Shown here: piece by piece, positions 16,263 to 24,114 of the stretch | Position numbering within the stretch: the first letter of the stretch is position 1 | Layout of the letters: every line of letters starts with the position of its first letter | Virus record (IMG/VR): IMGVR_UViG_3300042868_000229 | Location: 1-29,814 of that record | DNA: 29,814 bases | Source of the DNA: a virus | Direction: 5' to 3' (one strand) | The notes under the pieces: generated by a model | What the model was told of the DNA's origin: nothing | The model's input: the letters and a program-made list of their open reading frames with translations, nothing else | Database searches by the model: none | Program-made: the position numbers and the translations under genes

Positions 16263-17720
16263 TTAAACGATTGTCCAAACACTACCGGAAGGAACTGTTA
16301 CAACAACACCAGAAGCAATAGTAATAGGACCAAATGTTCCTGCGTTACTACCAGATGGTATTGAATATGGTGAATTTATAGTTTGATCGTTATTATAAAA
16401 CACCAGATCAGTACCACCACCTGTAGGAACTGCACTGCCACCACCGCCACCAGTTTGTTCTACCCACGAAGTATTTCCAGTGCCGTCAGTAGCTAGAACA
16501 TAATCAACTGTACCAGCAGAAGATGGCAAAGTAAGCGTCCAGCCACCAGCCGTAGCATTTGCCTTTACGACAGTTGTACCAGAAGTAGAACCATTTAAGG
16601 TAAAACCAGCAGAACCAATCGTTGGAGTTGTAAGAGTGGGTGACGTTCCAAACACCAAAGCTCCAGAGCCAGTCTCATCCGTAACTGCAGCAATAAGATT
16701 GGCAGAACTAGGTGTACCTAAGAATGTAGCTACGCCAGTACCAAGACCACTTACACCAGTGCTAATAGGCAGACCAGTAGCATTGGTAAGAGTACCACTC
16801 TGTGGTGTACCTAGAATAGGAGTTGTAAGTGTTGGTGACGTAAGTGTTTTATTTGTGAGGGTTTGAATACCGTCAAGCGTTGTAACGGTGCTGTCAATAC
16901 TGAATACTGTACCAGCTAGTTGTAAACCAGTACCCGCAGAATACGATACTGGTGCTGCAAACTGCGTAAATACAATTGACGTGCTACCAATTGTTATTGG
17001 CAACGGTGTCTGCTGAACCCAAGACGTGTTTGCGTTTGTAGAACCATTTGTAATAAGTAAGAAGTCACCAGCATTGACTTGATTAACACTGGAACCAGCT
17101 TCGTCAAAATCCAATGCACGAGTAAGAATGAATGGGTTAGATCCGTCTCCAACCTGAGATACTGTGTAAACACCATTTTGAAATGCAGATGCTTGGTTTT
17201 TTACAAGAATTCTATTGGTAGAAGCGGGTGTGAATCCATCGACAGACAACGCTGCGTTAGCTGTAGCTGTAAGCGTTGCACCTACACCAGACGTGCCGTT
17301 GTCGTATGTACACGTTGCCAGTGCTGCGGCGGTGGCATATTTACAAGCTTCGTGGAAGTTGATACCAGCAGACAAAGAATCTGCATATGTCTTGTTTACA
17401 AGATCATTTGCATTAGTTGGCACAGTTACAGTTGTACCACCAGTGATAACTGGGGATGTAAGTGTTTTATTTGTGAGGGTTTGAATACCAGTAAGCGTAG
17501 CTACGGTTGTATTTACACCAAGCGTACCACTGGAAAGTAGAAGGTCACCAGAAACAGCAATTTCTTCAGCAGCACCTGTACTTGCAGTAGTTCTGCCTAC
17601 AAGTTTACCAGTTGCCAACTGCAACGTATGTTCAGCGTTCCAATTAGAAGGCTGTACAAGCGTTGCATCAACACCGTCTGTTTTTCCTGAGTTAAATGCA
17701 TGTTTTAGTGATATTGCCAT
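16263..17720 (-). CDS. Proximal tail fibre / fibre shaft protein, 485 aa
   Basis: This is the first and largest fibre gene of the module. The N-terminus ([20 protein letters not shown], then [14 protein letters not shown]) is a common fibre start, with NWNAEH typical of the virion-attaching part. Two exact copies of [12 protein letters not shown] (79-90 and 285-296) flank a domain with [17 protein letters not shown] and [15 protein letters not shown] (160-194), known from many fibre proteins. The C-terminal part has further short repeats and a Gly-rich linker (GGGGG at 424-428) before a small tip. The two repeats are also identical at DNA level over 32 bp. The start overlaps the upstream stop by 1 bp. 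Confidence 0.86.
   Translation of the reverse strand: MAISLKHAFNSGKTDGVDATLVQPSNWNAEHTLQLATGKLVGRTTASTGAAEEIAVSGDLLLSSGTLGVNTTVATLTGIQTLTNKTLTSPVITGGTTVTVPTNANDLVNKTYADSLSAGINFHEACKYATAAALATCTYDNGTSGVGATLTATANAALSVDGFTPASTNRILVKNQASAFQNGVYTVSQVGDGSNPFILTRALDFDEAGSSVNQVNAGDFLLITNGSTNANTSWVQQTPLPITIGSTSIVFTQFAAPVSYSAGTGLQLAGTVFSIDSTVTTLDGIQTLTNKTLTSPTLTTPILGTPQSGTLTNATGLPISTGVSGLGTGVATFLGTPSSANLIAAVTDETGSGALVFGTSPTLTTPTIGSAGFTLNGSTSGTTVVKANATAGGWTLTLPSSAGTVDYVLATDGTGNTSWVEQTGGGGGSAVPTGGGTDLVFYNNDQTINSPYSIPSGSNAGTFGPITIASGVVVTVPSGSVWTIV
16840..16871. repeat. 32-bp direct repeat in proximal fibre gene, copy 1
   Basis: Identical over 32 bases to 17458-17489. It encodes the second [12 protein letters not shown] unit of the 485-residue fibre. 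Flanking sequence soon diverges, so the repeat is either recent or maintained by conversion. Confidence 0.85.
17458..17489. repeat. 32-bp direct repeat in proximal fibre gene, copy 2
   Basis: Identical over 32 bases to 16840-16871, 618 bp away. It encodes the first [12 protein letters not shown] unit. Recombination between the two would delete in frame the domain between them. Confidence 0.85.
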
Positions 17721-18139
17721 TACGACAACCTAATAATAGCACTCGAAGAATTTGCAGTTGGGAACACAATCGCAAATGTTCCATTCGTTGAAATCTGATC
17801 AGTCGTAAAGTCTAGGACTGCGATGGCTTTATTTGACTTGGTAAAGTTATAAATAAGCCCATAACGAGCAGTGATAGTAGCAGAGGCCCAAGACGTGTCT
17901 GTAAAGTCTACAATTGCTGTAGAGCCATCAAGAGAAATTACTGCACCTGCCAATGTATTACCACCAGCCGTATATCCAGTTCCGCTGCTGGATACTTCAT
18001 TACTTGTACTGTAAGCCGTAGTTGATGCCGAAACAGACGCTGCACTTGTATAAAGTGCCAACTTAATTACGTCGGTGTCAAGATCGTGAGTCCCTCCAAG
18101 GACTTCTGTTTTAAATGAATTACAAACTTCACTAGCCAT
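17720..18139 (-). CDS. Structural protein next to connector genes, 139 aa
   Basis: The sequence [20 protein letters not shown], then [34 protein letters not shown] and [10 protein letters not shown] is a small beta-rich phage protein type. I have seen this type repeatedly beside connector and tail genes, usually annotated only as a structural protein. It starts as TAATG coupled to the SU10-like connector and ends overlapping the first fibre gene. It may be part of the connector-fibre attachment site, which would fit its position. No catalytic motif is visible. Confidence 0.78.
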   Translation of the reverse strand: MASEVCNSFKTEVLGGTHDLDTDVIKLALYTSAASVSASTTAYSTSNEVSSSGTGYTAGGNTLAGAVISLDGSTAIVDFTDTSWASATITARYGLIYNFTKSNKAIAVLDFTTDQISTNGTFAIVFPTANSSSAIIRLS

Positions 18140-18747
18140 TAGATAAGACCCTTAGTTTTGAACTCGTCAGATGAGTTCTTTGTTTCCATAAGTTGCAGAC
18201 GCTGCATTGCCTCAGTATAACTTGTTTTGTACATAGTTAAAAGGTCTGGCGCGGCTTGAAGATAAATAGCTCCTTCGTACACACACGCGGCGAATAAAAC
18301 ATCTTCTGCATTTGTTCCAAGCCACGTAGTTGTTGCTGTAACAATAGAAGCAGGGCTATACGTGTATGAGATTTCAACAGTAGACGCAGCAGACGGTGTT
18401 GGTGCTAGGAATACAGTATTAGCATCCCAATGAGCATAGTATTTTGGTGTACCTGTAGTTGCAGTATTAGGTGTGTATTCGCGAATAAAGCTTTCTGCAC
18501 GAAGTTCAAGAAAGTCCCCGGTGTTTAAACGAACATATCTTACAGCTAGACAGTCAAGAGGAAGAGCAAGATATGCATCAGAAATAATAAGATTGGCAGT
18601 TGCGTGTTTTCTAAACAGACGAAGATCGGACTCACGAACAATCCGATTTTCTGCATTTTTAATGATTTGATCTAGGTTGGCTGCAAGTTCTGTAGACTCG
18701 TTGTTCAACCAGCTTACAATACCAGCTTTTAAAGTTGTATAGTTCAT
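18139..18747 (-). CDS. SU10-like adaptor / head-tail connector protein, 202 aa
   Basis: The N-terminal helical part (YTTLKAGIVSWLNNESTELA through IIKNAENRIVRESDLR) is followed by a beta part with LPLDCLAVRYVRLN, TGTPKYYAHWDANTVFLAPT and VEISYTYSP, and a C-terminal helical part with LLTMYKTSYTEAMQRLQL. This order matches the adaptor proteins of short-tailed phages (SU10/T7 gp11-like) that dock on the portal and carry the tail. It overlaps the zinc-finger gene by 4 bp. An octamer GTTTAAAC lies in it at 18533 (residues RLN). Confidence 0.8.
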   Translation of the reverse strand: MNYTTLKAGIVSWLNNESTELAANLDQIIKNAENRIVRESDLRLFRKHATANLIISDAYLALPLDCLAVRYVRLNTGDFLELRAESFIREYTPNTATTGTPKYYAHWDANTVFLAPTPSAASTVEISYTYSPASIVTATTTWLGTNAEDVLFAACVYEGAIYLQAAPDLLTMYKTSYTEAMQRLQLMETKNSSDEFKTKGLI

Positions 18748-19007
18748 GGTCTACCACCTGCTGTGTGCGGAAATGCTGCATCATATGGAGCATTACTTGA
18801 TGTCTGTATTGGTGCGTCATTACGCGGATCTCTTAGAGGTTTAGGATCTCCAAGATCTTTATGTCTAGGTTCTAACTGAGGATGTTTTTCCTCATAGCAT
18901 GATTCGCACACAACCTTGTTTGTCCACTCCTTCTTGAGAGTAACCTTCTTGTACTGTAACCCGCAACGGTCACAGATACCAAGGTACATGTTGCTAATGG
19001 AACTCAT
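18744..19007 (-). CDS. Small C4 zinc-finger-like structural-module protein, 87 aa
   Basis: Four cysteines in two pairs (ICDRCG, Cys12/Cys15; VVCESC, Cys34/Cys37) with a 18-residue spacing indicate a zinc ribbon. KEWTNKVVCESCYEEKHPQ and the following acidic/Pro tail are typical of small phage proteins of this kind, found between head and connector genes. It lies between the two connector genes with a 2-nt gap upstream and a 4-bp overlap downstream. It could bind DNA or a protein during head completion; the role is unknown. Confidence 0.8.
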   Translation of the reverse strand: MSSISNMYLGICDRCGLQYKKVTLKKEWTNKVVCESCYEEKHPQLEPRHKDLGDPKPLRDPRNDAPIQTSSNAPYDAAFPHTAGGRP

Positions 19008-19009
19008 AA

Positions 19010-19675
19010 TTACCTACGCCGCATAGATGGATACATAAATGTACTAGTACGATCACGATCACCTTCCATTGCGTAATTCATATTACGATCAAACTCTGCA
19101 AGAAATGAAGGCCAAGCTGGGGCAGATGCTGGTTTCTTAAGTGCCAACTTATATGTCAGACCTGAGATAATAGCTGGGAGAAGTTGATCAGGAACATCGA
19201 TAGTGTTGGTATAATCACCAACATCTTGGATCTTACGCTTCTTTTCAAACTTAACTGTATATACACCATCTGGAACAGACCAGAGATACAATACAATTGC
19301 GTCTCGTTGCTTATCTACATAATAAGTAGACGGAGTACCTGTTGATGTTTTGTCTGGAATTACGGCATAATCACTATACGAATAACGAGTTAGCTCAATA
19401 TCAGTAGAGCTTACTGTAACTGTCACATTCATAATATCAAGAGCGTTAGCATCTAATACATATGTAGCGGTAGACGCTACAGTAGAAATTGAATCCTTCT
19501 CAGAAATAAATGCAAAGAGATTCCTGTTAGAGAACTCCCTAAATAGAAGGTTTAAGCTTCTACGTGCTGATTTAAGCTCATGACCAGTTGGTGTAAGGAC
19601 TCCAAGTGGCTCATAGGCTTCAGCAATGATGTCATCCACAGTAAGGTTAAATGTAGATGTACCTGAAGTAGCCAT
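19010..19675 (-). CDS. P22 gp4-like head-completion/connector protein, 221 aa
   Basis: The N-terminus (VDDIIAEAYEPLGVLTPTGH, then ELKSARRSLNLLFREFSNR) and centre (VYTVKFEKKRKIQDVGDY, PDQLLPAIISGLTYKLALKK) fit the packaged-DNA stabilisation gp4 family. These proteins attach to the portal after packaging. The Asp/Pro rich turn 'IDVPDQLLPA' and the following helix are a strong hallmark. The C-terminus is basic (MYPSMRRR). It lies between the two small virion proteins and the zinc-finger protein, in the expected head-completion position. P22 gp4 also has muramidase activity, but I see no support for that here. Confidence 0.83.
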   Translation of the reverse strand: MATSGTSTFNLTVDDIIAEAYEPLGVLTPTGHELKSARRSLNLLFREFSNRNLFAFISEKDSISTVASTATYVLDANALDIMNVTVTVSSTDIELTRYSYSDYAVIPDKTSTGTPSTYYVDKQRDAIVLYLWSVPDGVYTVKFEKKRKIQDVGDYTNTIDVPDQLLPAIISGLTYKLALKKPASAPAWPSFLAEFDRNMNYAMEGDRDRTSTFMYPSMRRR

Positions 19676-19687
19676 TTAAAATATTCC

Positions 19688-20071
19688 TTAGTAAGAGCTA
19701 ACTTTTCTCATTTCGAGAATAATTGTATAACGGTCACCTGCCGTAGCACCAACAGTGGTAAACTTAATATCGCCTGTTTTACCTGTACCAGCATTATTCT
19801 TAATGCCGCCAAATCGTGAAAAATCAAAACTCATGTTATTGTCAGGAAGTGTCAATGCTACCACTGGTGTAGTTGCATCAAAAAGAATATCCACACCTAT
19901 GCCCTGAGTTGCAAAGTCAACTCGTTCAATATAAAGCTCGTCGCAATTAAATGTAGATGCAGTAACCTTCGTAACCGCTGCTTCACCAACACCATCAGAG
20001 ATATTGGTAAATTTCATAATAAGACGAGTCCTACTATCGAATAGAGTTTGAGAAGTTACTGCATCTGCCAT
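19688..20071 (-). CDS. Putative small virion protein, 127 aa
   Basis: Not recognised beyond being a beta-rich phage protein. MADAVTSQTLFDSRTRLIMK and FTNISDGVGEAAVTKV are followed by VTASTFNCDELYIERVDF, then a segment TLPDNNMSFDFSRFGGIKN and a final strand YTIILEMRKVSSY. The start pattern with SD AGGAAAA and its location between the 157-residue protein and the gp4-like connector suggest a structural component, possibly a head decoration. No membrane segment or catalytic motif is visible. Confidence 0.75.
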   Translation of the reverse strand: MADAVTSQTLFDSRTRLIMKFTNISDGVGEAAVTKVTASTFNCDELYIERVDFATQGIGVDILFDATTPVVALTLPDNNMSFDFSRFGGIKNNAGTGKTGDIKFTTVGATAGDRYTIILEMRKVSSY

Positions 20072-20094
20072 TTTGTTTTCCTATCAGCTAAAGA

Positions 20095-20568
20095 TTACGA
20101 TACTGCAGCACTGAATGGTGTAGCTGGAGTTCCAGAACCAAGGAGGTTTGCACGAACAACAAATTCACCAGCAGCAACATCCATGATCTCTACGTAAGAA
20201 CCAGCAAGACCACCAGTTGTAGATCCGCTCATAGTAATTGTGTCAGAAGCTGCAACAGTGCTAAACACTGTACCAGTAGTACCAGCAACACTTGCGGTTC
20301 CGATAAGAATATCAGTAGCATTTGCTACTTGGATAATATAGCTATTGCTTGTAACACTCGTTGCGACAACAAAGCGATACATAGCATTTGTACCAGTTGC
20401 AGCAGGAAGAGTAATTGTCATACCAGCGGCAGCAGAAAGATTGATAGTCTGACCGTTATATGTGTCCTGCGTAATAGTAGCAGAAGCAGTCAAAGTAGAG
20501 TTTACATCAGTACCAGTAATAAAGCCACCCTTAGATGTAACTGGACCTGAAAAAGTAGTCGAACCCAT
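20095..20568 (-). CDS. Putative head fibre/decoration protein, 157 aa
   Basis: MGSTTFSGPVTSKGGFITGT starts a Thr/Ser/Ala/Gly-rich, beta-predicted protein. A segment ATITQDTYNGQTINLSAAAG followed by MTITLPAATGTNAMYRFVV is a pattern found in small phage structural proteins around capsid genes. It is the first gene after the capsid terminator and the gap with inverted repeats. SD AGGAG precedes the ATG by 7 nt. Its place after the major capsid protein fits a capsid decoration or fibre protein; this is inference. Confidence 0.76.
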   Translation of the reverse strand: MGSTTFSGPVTSKGGFITGTDVNSTLTASATITQDTYNGQTINLSAAAGMTITLPAATGTNAMYRFVVATSVTSNSYIIQVANATDILIGTASVAGTTGTVFSTVAASDTITMSGSTTGGLAGSYVEIMDVAAGEFVVRANLLGSGTPATPFSAAVS

Positions 20569-20591
20569 TGTAGTCTCCTATTGCGTTAAAG

Positions 20592-20629
20592 TGTACTGTC
20601 TCGCAAAGTCAGCCAAGGCTGTCAGTACA
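20592..20629 (-). repeat. Nested inverted repeat between capsid terminator and next gene
   Basis: The 7-bp arms TGTACTG (20592-20598) and CAGTACA (20623-20629) pair exactly. Between them lies CAGCCAAGGCTG (20610-20621), itself an inverted repeat. It sits in the leader of the 157-residue protein gene, just downstream (in transcription sense) of the capsid terminator. It could be an RNA structure protecting the downstream transcript end, an RNase processing site, or an operator. None of these can be decided from sequence. Confidence 0.6.
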
Positions 20630-20634
20630 AGTTG

Positions 20635-20662
20635 AAAAAGGGGGAGAGACAATCCCTCCCCC
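20635..20662 (-). terminator. Intrinsic terminator after the major capsid gene
   Basis: On the minus strand, GGGGGAGGGA pairs with TCTCTCCCCC (10 bp with one G-U) around a 3-nt loop, and a run of five T follows at once. It begins 8 nt after the capsid stop codon. The next gene in the same direction starts 67 nt later, so this should end or thin out the transcript after the most highly expressed gene. There is no equally clear promoter between it and the next gene, so downstream genes probably rely on read-through. Confidence 0.85.
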
Positions 20663-20669
20663 CAGTTTA

Positions 20670-21572
20670 TTAGACGCCCGGCGAAGCATAGATGGCACGT
20701 GGGTTAGACCAACCGAACGAATAACGCTCGGAAGCCTTGTAACGCACGTTGCCAGACTCAAAGTCGCCTTCCATTGCCGTCTTAAGCGAACGACGTTGGA
20801 ACATCTTCAGGCCGTCTGGGCAGTCAGTCTTGATGAACCACGCATCTGGATCGGTGAGGTAGTTATTGACGGTGTAGCCACCACCAATAAGACCAGTCGA
20901 AACGATAGCGTTGACATCATTGTCTGCAGAACCCGGACGATATTCTGTCTTAAGGAGACGCTCTGCAACGAACGTCAACTCATTAGGAATAATCAGACGG
21001 GAAGCCTGAAGAGCGATTGGAAGGCCACGATCATCGACGAAATCGCCGATTGCAATCAAAGCATTTTCCAGTGCCGTTTCAGAGATGTCTGCAGCAGCGC
21101 GGTTCGACAGTGTACCACCACCCCAGAGAGGGTGGTCAGTTGCAGCAAGAGTCTTACCATCACCACCCGTAAAGCCAGACGCAGCGAAGGCGTTGTTCAG
21201 CACAGATGCTGCCTTAACCTGCTTCGAATGGGCCATAGAACGGGCGAGAGCCTTCGTGTAGCGTGTTGCAAGAGAATCATAAAGATTATCTTCCATCGCC
21301 TCTTCCGTGATCTGGAAGCCAAGGGCCACCGTCTCATGGTTGTAGCGCGACACCCACGATTCAGCAGCGTCGTCATAGGAAATTCCCTGACCTTCTGCCT
21401 TCGTAGGAGCAGCACCGAAACCAACGATCAACACTTCTTCTTCAAAAGCACGATCAGAGGTCATTGCGTCGAAAATCGCAGCGTGTTGATTCTCATAACG
21501 CTTATACTCAATGCCAAAGAGAGCATGGAGGCCGGGTTCAAGTTCCCGGAGGATTTGTGCACGATTAATCAT
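20670..21572 (-). CDS. Major capsid protein, HK97-fold (Mu gpT-like), 300 aa
   Basis: The mature shell protein. The pattern MINRAQILRELEPGLHALFG, then FEEEVLIVGFGAAPTKAEGQ with YDDAAESWVSRYNHETVALGF, QITEEAMEDNLYDSLATRY, AATDHPLWGGGTLSNR and the C-terminal KTDCPDGLKMFQRRSLKTAM is that of Mu gpT-like major head subunits. The length fits an HK97 fold without extra domain. It is preceded by scaffold and decoration-type genes and followed by a strong terminator. GC content is higher and codon choice cleaner than in its neighbours, in line with high expression. SD is GGGAGAA before the ATG at 21572. Confidence 0.92.
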   Translation of the reverse strand: MINRAQILRELEPGLHALFGIEYKRYENQHAAIFDAMTSDRAFEEEVLIVGFGAAPTKAEGQGISYDDAAESWVSRYNHETVALGFQITEEAMEDNLYDSLATRYTKALARSMAHSKQVKAASVLNNAFAASGFTGGDGKTLAATDHPLWGGGTLSNRAAADISETALENALIAIGDFVDDRGLPIALQASRLIIPNELTFVAERLLKTEYRPGSADNDVNAIVSTGLIGGGYTVNNYLTDPDAWFIKTDCPDGLKMFQRRSLKTAMEGDFESGNVRYKASERYSFGWSNPRAIYASPGV

Positions 21573-21587
21573 TGTTCATTCTCCCTA

Positions 21588-22130
21588 TTAACGAGCATAC
21601 AGGTGTTCGTTGATCAAGACGATCACTTCTGCCTGTGTACCATTTGCTGTGCCAAAAGCGGCTCCCGGTGCTGGTACAAGACCAATCAAACGGAACCCAG
21701 CGTCAGTGCCGACGGTGGATGTATCAAGCATCGCACCAGACACGCCAGTGATGTCACTTGCTGTACCAGCGACATGATCGCCAGTCGTGCCAACATCAGC
21801 CTGTGTCAAGTAGTCTGCAGCACCATCGTCATAGCAGGAGAACAAGATGTCAGGATCATCATAGACAAATGCCTTGATGCTCGTTGCACTTGTTTCACCA
21901 GTCCAATGACGGGAGAACTTCGTCTCACCTGCGGCGTTGACGTATGAAACGCCGCCGAAGATACCAACCATCGTGTCACCAGCCGCTGCAAGGTTAATAA
22001 AACCTGAAACGATTTTTACTGGAGCACCAGTGTGGATTTTAGTCGAGTACGCAGCAGAAATAAGGTATTCCTGTGCGCGGATTACACCACCCGAAAGGTG
22101 GCGGTGGGGCTTAAAGCCATAAGCAGCCAT
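21588..22130 (-). CDS. Head-associated protein next to capsid (decoration-like), 180 aa
   Basis: MAAYGFKPHRHLSGGVIRAQ starts a beta-rich protein with TGAPVKIVSGFINLAAAGDT, MVGIFGGVSYVNAAGETKFS, and AFVYDDPDILFSCYDDGAADY. The layout of a 'G-D-x-M-V-G-I-F-x-G' turn and 'DDPD-x-x-F' is recurrent in small head proteins just upstream of Mu gpT-like capsids, which I have seen described as structural or decoration proteins. SD AGGAG precedes the ATG. The 15-nt gap to the capsid gene implies co-expression. Decoration is inference from position. Confidence 0.8.
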   Translation of the reverse strand: MAAYGFKPHRHLSGGVIRAQEYLISAAYSTKIHTGAPVKIVSGFINLAAAGDTMVGIFGGVSYVNAAGETKFSRHWTGETSATSIKAFVYDDPDILFSCYDDGAADYLTQADVGTTGDHVAGTASDITGVSGAMLDTSTVGTDAGFRLIGLVPAPGAAFGTANGTQAEVIVLINEHLYAR

Positions 22131-22167
22131 TTTTTAACTCCTAGTTAGCTGTGGCCCCGAAATAAAA

Positions 22168-22620
22168 TTAATCATCAAATTTATTTTTCCGAGTGCCACG
22201 AGTTGAGGTTGATTTACGCTCCCTCAATAAAGGCATAGAAGGGTGCTGTTCACGCATGATATCATTGTCAATTGCTTCTTCTTGAGTATTAGTCTTACCA
22301 GCATAATAATCTCTGCGAGATTCATTATTCTCATAGCTATTCTTCATTAGAACCAAATCACCGATACCAATTGCTCCAGTGTACTTTCCATCCCCTACAG
22401 AAGGACCATCAAAACCGGAATGTTCGTCCTGCATAACAGGAACCCAGCCTTCCCGGCGACGGCTGGATAAATTCTTAGCGTCATCTTCGTTTCGAATTGC
22501 TACTCGAATCCAACGATACTCAACATCGTCACTATTAGGTGTAGGCATATCAAGGACGGAAGGTGGACGGTAAGTCTTCTTGCGAGAAATCTCATCTCGT
22601 GTTTTACGGGCTGGTTGCAT
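22168..22620 (-). CDS. Uncharacterised head-module protein, 150 aa
   Basis: Not recognised as a named family. It is hydrophilic and charged throughout. RWIRVAIRNEDDAKNLSSRR, EGWVPVMQDEHSGFDGP and GAIGIGDLVLMKNSYENNES form a folded-looking centre (residues 36-105). The C-terminus (MPLLRERKSTSTRGTRKNKF) is basic and likely flexible. It lies between the scaffold (11-nt gap) and the decoration-like gene (37-nt gap). SD AAGGGA precedes the ATG at 22620. I associate similar proteins with head genes of aquatic short-tailed phages, function unknown. A role in head assembly is inferred from position. Confidence 0.75.
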   Translation of the reverse strand: MQPARKTRDEISRKKTYRPPSVLDMPTPNSDDVEYRWIRVAIRNEDDAKNLSSRRREGWVPVMQDEHSGFDGPSVGDGKYTGAIGIGDLVLMKNSYENNESRRDYYAGKTNTQEEAIDNDIMREQHPSMPLLRERKSTSTRGTRKNKFDD

Positions 22621-22631
22621 TTCAATATCCC

Positions 22632-23534
22632 TTATTTTAAATAACGCGCATATTCGGCAAGTGGAACGCCAAGCTTATTTGCCATCTGTACTTGTGATGG
22701 AGAAAGCTTTATTTGGCGGCTAGTGGAGCCACGCGAAACTCCAGCTACTTGCTGCGAGGATGATTTAACTACTGCAGTTTTAGGTGCTTCCTTCTTTGCA
22801 AGGGAAGGAAACTCTTTATAAAGCCGACTGTTAAGTTCCTCGTAATAGTCATCTGAAGAAGGATCAAAACCTTCCGACTTCAGACTCGCATCAATGGCAT
22901 AGGCAGCACCTGTCTTTGCGACATCCTTACCAAACCATTCATTCTTTGAAGCCCAATCAACGGCACGTTCATCTGGTCCGTTTGATCTTGGCCTCTGTAC
23001 AGGCTCTTCTACAACGGCTTCCCGCTTAAGACGACCCTTAAAACCCTCAATGTCACGAAGTTCCGCTTTTAGATCTGTGAGTCGATCAGTAGCCCTGAAC
23101 ATCTCATCAGTGTCGCCACTGTCATAAGAGTTCTTGTAAGTAGTCTGGATTTTCTCAAACTCAGACTTAATAGCTTCTTCACGAGCAGAAAGTGCGGCCT
23201 CGTTAGACCTGATCAAATTAGTTTGGGTTTCTTTATAAGAACCCATGACTTCGTTTAAACGGTCTTCTAGTTCTTTATTCTTTCGTTCAGCCTCTCGACG
23301 TTTCCAAACTTCTTTTGAAATACGTTTACGAACACGATCTCCGTATTCATTAAGGTCTTCACTGTCAGAATCTTCGTCAGAAGTATCTGCAGGTTTCTTA
23401 TCGTCCTGCGGTGCTTCTATTTTGTCTTCTGGCTCAATCTTTGAAAGCTTGTCACGAAGTGGTTCTGTTTCGAGAAACGGAGCCTTGTCGTCAAGCTCAA
23501 TAATAGTGTCTTCCGTGTCAGTTTCTAACTGCAT
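22632..23534 (-). CDS. Capsid scaffolding protein, 300 aa
   Basis: This organises capsid subunits into the procapsid and is then lost. The N-terminal ~60 residues are very acidic. Residues 65-175 are a long charged helix with coiled-coil character (KRREAERKNKELEDRLNEVM and onward), and residues 190-240 contain a conserved-looking segment AVDWASKNEWFGKDVAKTG followed by EGFDPSSDDYYEELN. The C-terminus from residue 270 has a basic helix that would bind the capsid. The frame also offers TTG at 23561 and ATG at 23546. The ATG at 23534 is preceded by GGGGAG and is chosen. It holds an octamer GTTTAAAC at 23253 (residues RLN). Confidence 0.87.
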   Translation of the reverse strand: MQLETDTEDTIIELDDKAPFLETEPLRDKLSKIEPEDKIEAPQDDKKPADTSDEDSDSEDLNEYGDRVRKRISKEVWKRREAERKNKELEDRLNEVMGSYKETQTNLIRSNEAALSAREEAIKSEFEKIQTTYKNSYDSGDTDEMFRATDRLTDLKAELRDIEGFKGRLKREAVVEEPVQRPRSNGPDERAVDWASKNEWFGKDVAKTGAAYAIDASLKSEGFDPSSDDYYEELNSRLYKEFPSLAKKEAPKTAVVKSSSQQVAGVSRGSTSRQIKLSPSQVQMANKLGVPLAEYARYLK

Positions 23535-23570
23535 GGTACTCCCCATGTGATAAAATTGCAAGAGGTAACG

Positions 23571-23915
23571 TTATACCCGCTTGATCTTGGCCTTGATTTC
23601 CTCTGGAACAACCGCAAGAATTTCTTCGTCATTCATGAGGCGGTATTCCTTGCCATCAAGTTCGATACGTGAACCAGCATAACGACCAAATATTACGTAG
23701 TCGCCGACCGCTGCCCAAGGATCATTAATGCCAAGGTCTGGACGATTGTAAGCAAGTTTTCCTAGCCTTACGATCTTTCCAATACTTGTGAGGTTTCGCT
23801 CATTTGATTTAGCCATATCAGGGATATGGATTCCACCAGCAGTGACATTTTGAATGTCAGAAACTTCAATTAATATGCGCCAACCACATGGCGTAGGTAA
23901 AAGTTCTTTACTCAT
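23571..23915 (-). CDS. GroES-like co-chaperonin, 114 aa
   Basis: This probably helps the host GroEL fold the capsid protein, as gp31 does in T4. The Cpn10 pattern is clear: LLPTPCGWRILIEVSDIQNV, the mobile-loop-like TAGGIHIPD (25-33), GKIVRLGKLAYNRPD (46-60), PWAAVGDYVIFGRYAGSRIE (66-85), LDGKEYRLMNDEEILAVV (86-103). Length is slightly above bacterial GroES. It overlaps the 68-residue gene by 8 bp and precedes the scaffold by 36 nt, placing it beside its probable client genes. The gene is AT-richer than host-like codons in the capsid gene. Confidence 0.88.
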   Translation of the reverse strand: MSKELLPTPCGWRILIEVSDIQNVTAGGIHIPDMAKSNERNLTSIGKIVRLGKLAYNRPDLGINDPWAAVGDYVIFGRYAGSRIELDGKEYRLMNDEEILAVVPEEIKAKIKRV

Positions 23916-24114
23916 CTTCTTCGTTCACCTTGACTAGAGATTTAATCGAGTCTATCGACATGTTTAAACCTTTGAGAACGCCAATTCTGAACCTGTAGTC
24001 TTCCATTGAGGAAACATTTCCTGAATAAACAGACTCTTGTTGACCAGTAATGTCTTTGCGAACCTTTTCAAGCAAGTAATAAACAAATGTCTCTACGTCA
24101 GTATTTTTATTCAT
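23908..24114 (-). CDS. Small uncharacterised protein, 68 aa
   Basis: Not recognised. It is acidic and helical. MNKNTDVETFVYYLLEKVRK is followed by DITGQQESVYSGNVSSMEDY, RFRIGVLKGLNMSIDSIKSL and an acidic end. The 'MEDYRFRIGVLKGL' segment resembles a motif of small T7-like phage proteins located near head genes. It overlaps both neighbours by 8 bp, so it is part of a tightly coupled set with the GroES-like gene. It holds an octamer GTTTAAAC at 23962 (residues GLN). Confidence 0.7.
   Translation of the reverse strand: MNKNTDVETFVYYLLEKVRKDITGQQESVYSGNVSSMEDYRFRIGVLKGLNMSIDSIKSLVKVNEEDE

Noticed and set aside
14695-17489. Direct repeats as a possible CRISPR or DGR
   Set aside because: Only two copies per repeat, far apart, coding, with no cas or reverse transcriptase gene in the window.
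20796-21947. Long plus-strand open frame (383 codons) opposite the capsid gene
   Set aside because: It lies antisense to two clear head genes, is Cys/Arg/His-rich without a recognisable motif, and reflects codon bias of the capsid gene.
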